64,000 bases of DNA, taken from contig NZ_JAALJH010000017.1 in the NCBI RefSeq assembly GCF_011064615.1, positions 1 through 64,000 of the forward strand, written 5' to 3'. Each line of letters begins with the position of its first letter. Within the stretch, counting starts at the first letter, position 1. The notes beneath the pieces were generated by a model. The model was not told the DNA's origin. It made no database searches and was given only the letters and a program-made list of their open reading frames with translations. Of the stretch, positions 61,808-64,000 are shown in pieces. The translations under genes were made by a program, and so were the position numbers. The DNA comes from Aquisphaera insulae (GTDB lineage: Bacteria; Planctomycetota; Planctomycetia; Isosphaerales; Isosphaeraceae).

Positions 61808-63355
61808 TCAGCCCGTCACGGGGGTCAGGGTGGCGTCGATGCCCTGGACGTAGATGGTGGTCAGGCCCTCGAAGCCGGAGTCCGTGCCGACCAGGAGCCA
61901 GAGGTTCCCCTGGGCGTCGGCCGTGACGACGGCCGTGTGGGTGTGCTCGCGGGTGATCGAGACGTACGGGACGCTCGCGCCGCTCCCCTGCGCCAGGCCG
62001 TTGGCGATGTTCCCGGCGACGGAGGCCGCGGGACCGCCCACGGCGTTGTTCCCCTTGTCCACGTTCATCCGCAGCATGCCCCCCTGGTCCACGGCCGAGG
62101 GCTCCTCCGCCGAGGCGCCGGCCTTGAGATAGACCGACTCGCCCGGCGCGCCGCCGATGCCGGCGGATCCGCTGGGGGCATTGGACGCGAACTTCAGGGT
62201 GAATGAGATCCGGTAGCTCTGCCGCGCGACGACGCCGTCGGCCGCCGTCAACTTGCGGGTCAGGAACATGAAGGCATCGTCGGAGCGGTTGTGGCTCTGG
62301 AGGAGGTAGCCAGTCCCGCCCGTGCCGAGGTCCGCGGGCAGGTCGCGGATCCCGGAATCCAGCTCGTAGGATGGATTCGGACTGGCCGGGATGTCGGCGA
62401 ACCCGGACGTCCAGCCCTGCGCGCCCCGCGTGAAGTCGAATGACTCGCGGACGACGGCGGCGACCCGGCCGCGGACGACCGAGACCGACTGCCGCGCGAC
62501 CTGACCATCCGGCGCCTCCGCCCGGATGACGAACGGGTTCACGCCCGTCGCCAGGCCGACCGCGAACCGATAGGTGCCGTCGGCCGCGGCGGTCGTCATC
62601 GCGTCGATGGTCCCGTCGCCGCCGGCGTCCAGCCGGACGATCGACCCCGGCGCGGTCTTGCCCGTCAGCGCGGTCCGCTCGACGTCCTCGCCGACGACGT
62701 TGTCCCCCTCCGGGTCGTCGGCGGGATCCACGCGCGACGTCAGCTCCAGGGGCCGCAGCGAGGTCCTGGCCCCGAGGTTGCGGAGGGCGATCGCCCAGTC
62801 CCGGAGGTTGGTGACGCCGTCGCCGTTGACGTCGGTCCCGGCCGGCACGGTCGACGCCGGCCCGGCACGCAAGGCCGAGCGGATCGCCGCCAGGTCGGCC
62901 CGATCCACGCGGAAGTTGCCGTCGACATCGCCGGCGAGCGAGACGCCGATCTGATACCCCCCCGTCGTCCCGGCCTGGGCCCTGGGCCGGATCGTCAGCG
63001 TGCCCGGCGCGACCGAGGCGATCGTCACCGCGCCCTTGCCCGATCCCGAGTCGTTCCGCGCGGTGATCGCCCAGACGCCCCACCGCGACGAAGAGGCCAG
63101 GCCCACGGCCGCCGGGTCGAAGGTCCCGTCGGTCGCCTCCGCGTCGATCCTCAGAAGCACCCGGTTCCCCAGCGCGTTGCGGACGTTGTTCCGGTTCAAG
63201 GCGAGCGTGTAGTCATCGGTCGATGTCAGGGCCGTGCGCCCCTGGTAGACTGCGAACTTCCCCGCCGCGCCGGACAGCAGCCTCCGGCCCTCCATGGGCT
63301 CGAGCGAGGGATCATAGCCGGTCCGACGCCGCGAGTTCCTGCGTGTTGTGCCCAT
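61808..63355 (-). CDS. Exported dockerin-like protein with LEPMEGRRLLSG N-terminus
   Basis: 515 residues. The N-terminus contains LEPMEGRRLLSG, the LEPxExRxLLS-type motif that heads many large extracellular planctomycete proteins. A dockerin-type region (about residues 140-200) has DVDGNFRVDRADLAAIRSAL and DVNGDGVTNLRDWAIALRNLG, two calcium-loop/helix repeats. Ig/cadherin-like and lectin-like beta domains follow, the latter starting ESFDFTRGAQGWTSGF. No PEP-CTERM or other sorting tail: the protein ends IDATLTPVTG. Probably a surface adhesion or scaffold protein. Confidence 0.85.
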   Translation of the reverse strand: MGTTRRNSRRRTGYDPSLEPMEGRRLLSGAAGKFAVYQGRTALTSTDDYTLALNRNNVRNALGNRVLLRIDAEATDGTFDPAAVGLASSSRWGVWAITARNDSGSGKGAVTIASVAPGTLTIRPRAQAGTTGGYQIGVSLAGDVDGNFRVDRADLAAIRSALRAGPASTVPAGTDVNGDGVTNLRDWAIALRNLGARTSLRPLELTSRVDPADDPEGDNVVGEDVERTALTGKTAPGSIVRLDAGGDGTIDAMTTAAADGTYRFAVGLATGVNPFVIRAEAPDGQVARQSVSVVRGRVAAVVRESFDFTRGAQGWTSGFADIPASPNPSYELDSGIRDLPADLGTGGTGYLLQSHNRSDDAFMFLTRKLTAADGVVARQSYRISFTLKFASNAPSGSAGIGGAPGESVYLKAGASAEEPSAVDQGGMLRMNVDKGNNAVGGPAASVAGNIANGLAQGSGASVPYVSITREHTHTAVVTADAQGNLWLLVGTDSGFEGLTTIYVQGIDATLTPVTG

Positions 63356-63771
63356 CGTCGCGTCGCTCCAGATTCGCGTCGCCGGCGTCCGACCCGGACG
63401 GGTCGCCCCGGAGGCCGGCGGTGTCCCATGCAGTCGAGATCACCCCGCGACGTGCGTCATGAAATTGCGTTCAAGTGCGAGTCATCGTGGCCTCGGATGC
63501 TCGCGAATCTCGAACCCCGCAAGCGGTCCGGGCCAAGGAGCAGGTCACACCGACACATTCAGCGGCGATGATCGGCGAACCGCCGCGCCCTCGCGGATCG
63601 CACGCCGGCCCGGGCGCAGACGGCCGTGACGATCGCCAGCGGCGGCGTACCGGGCCACCCACAGCCCGCTCGGCGTCACGAGGGGCAGCACGCAGGCCAC
63701 CTGGACCCGGCCGAGTCGCCGATGCCCTCGCGGCCGGCCGCGAGCGACGGCTCGCGAGAGCATGGTATCCT
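63356..63771. other. Intergenic region, 416 bp
   Basis: No supported gene. It separates the dockerin-like gene from the partial hydrolase gene on the same strand and should hold the promoter of the former. Confidence 0.4.
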
Positions 63772-64000
63772 TCATTGCCACGACGGCAGCGATTCCATCC
63801 AATCGATTGCGTTCTTGTAGATCCGGATGGGGGCGAAGTTGTGACCGCCGGGGAAGCTGTAGAATCGGACCTGCCAGCCGATCGACTTGTAATAGGGCAG
63901 GCTGCCCTTCACGGCGTCGTTGTAGAACTCCGCGTCGCTCGGGCTCGCCAGCAGGATGGCGACCCGGCGCGACGCTCCGAACGATTCGGCGGTCGGCAAG
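63772..64000 (-). CDS. C-terminal part of an alpha/beta-hydrolase-like protein (cut by window edge)
   Basis: The last 75 residues run to a TGA at 63772. They contain VAILLASPSDAEFYNDAVKG, YYKSIGWQVRFYSFPGGHNF and a final IDWMES. The FPGGHNF histidine is placed as the catalytic His of esterase/prolyl-oligopeptidase-like hydrolases. The frame is open through the window edge, so the start lies outside. Confidence 0.6.
   Translation of the reverse strand, partial: LPTAESFGASRRVAILLASPSDAEFYNDAVKGSLPYYKSIGWQVRFYSFPGGHNFAPIRIYKNAIDWMESLPSWQ

Overview
The window looks like chromosomal DNA of a high-GC planctomycete, most likely of the Isosphaeraceae type. The support is six DUF1559 domains (one prepilin-like, one fused to a VWA protein), an LEPMEGRRLLSG N-terminus on a dockerin-like protein, and an exosortase/EpsI pair inside an exopolysaccharide cluster. 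The assignment is by gene content only. No rRNA, tRNA or CRISPR array was recognised by eye.

Layout. 0-5.4 kb: a secreted amidohydrolase, then a loose accessory stretch with a broken DUF1016 (YhcG-type) remnant, a small unknown protein, a DUF433/DUF5615 toxin-antitoxin pair behind a long palindrome, a small P-loop kinase, and about 1.2 kb of repeat-rich non-coding DNA. 5.4-23.8 kb: a co-oriented exopolysaccharide locus. In order it encodes a WecA/MraY-type initiating transferase, a Wzz-tyrosine kinase fusion, an O-antigen ligase-like membrane protein, an FHA-TM-TPR protein, exosortase, EpsI, GDP-mannose 4,6-dehydratase, a GT4, a Wzy-like polymerase, two more GT4 enzymes and a GT2. 23.9-28.2 kb: a peptidoglycan-binding-domain protein and three DUF1559 genes, two of them recent duplicates, with an XRE antitoxin remnant lacking a start codon between them. 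28.2-37.1 kb: a minus-strand chemosensory operon, cheW-mcp-cheR-cheA-cheC-cheD-cheY-cheB, whose receptor has no membrane segment.

37.4-48.8 kb: an unusual DUF1559-VWA fusion, a Uma2-like protein, a His-rich secreted phosphatase, and a candidate defence locus. In that locus a 1367-residue HTH/PD-(D/E)XK-like protein is divergent from an AbiE-type pair whose toxin gene is broken by a 71-bp direct duplication. 48.8-64 kb: an alpha/beta hydrolase with a duplicated N-terminal module, hemA-hemX, a TPR protein, a GGDEF protein with a degenerate receiver, a four-helix-bundle gene framed by inverted repeats, UDP-glucose dehydrogenase (a likely supplier for the polysaccharide locus), a sulfotransferase-like protein, small exported proteins, a prepilin-like DUF1559 protein, a dockerin-like protein, and the C-terminus of a hydrolase cut by the right edge.

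The strongest leads for something undescribed are the HTH-nuclease giant beside the interrupted AbiE pair, the DUF1559-VWA fusion, and the FHA-TPR protein placed next to exosortase. Short dispersed repeats recur across the window and in places have entered coding sequence in frame, notably twice in the cheA linker.
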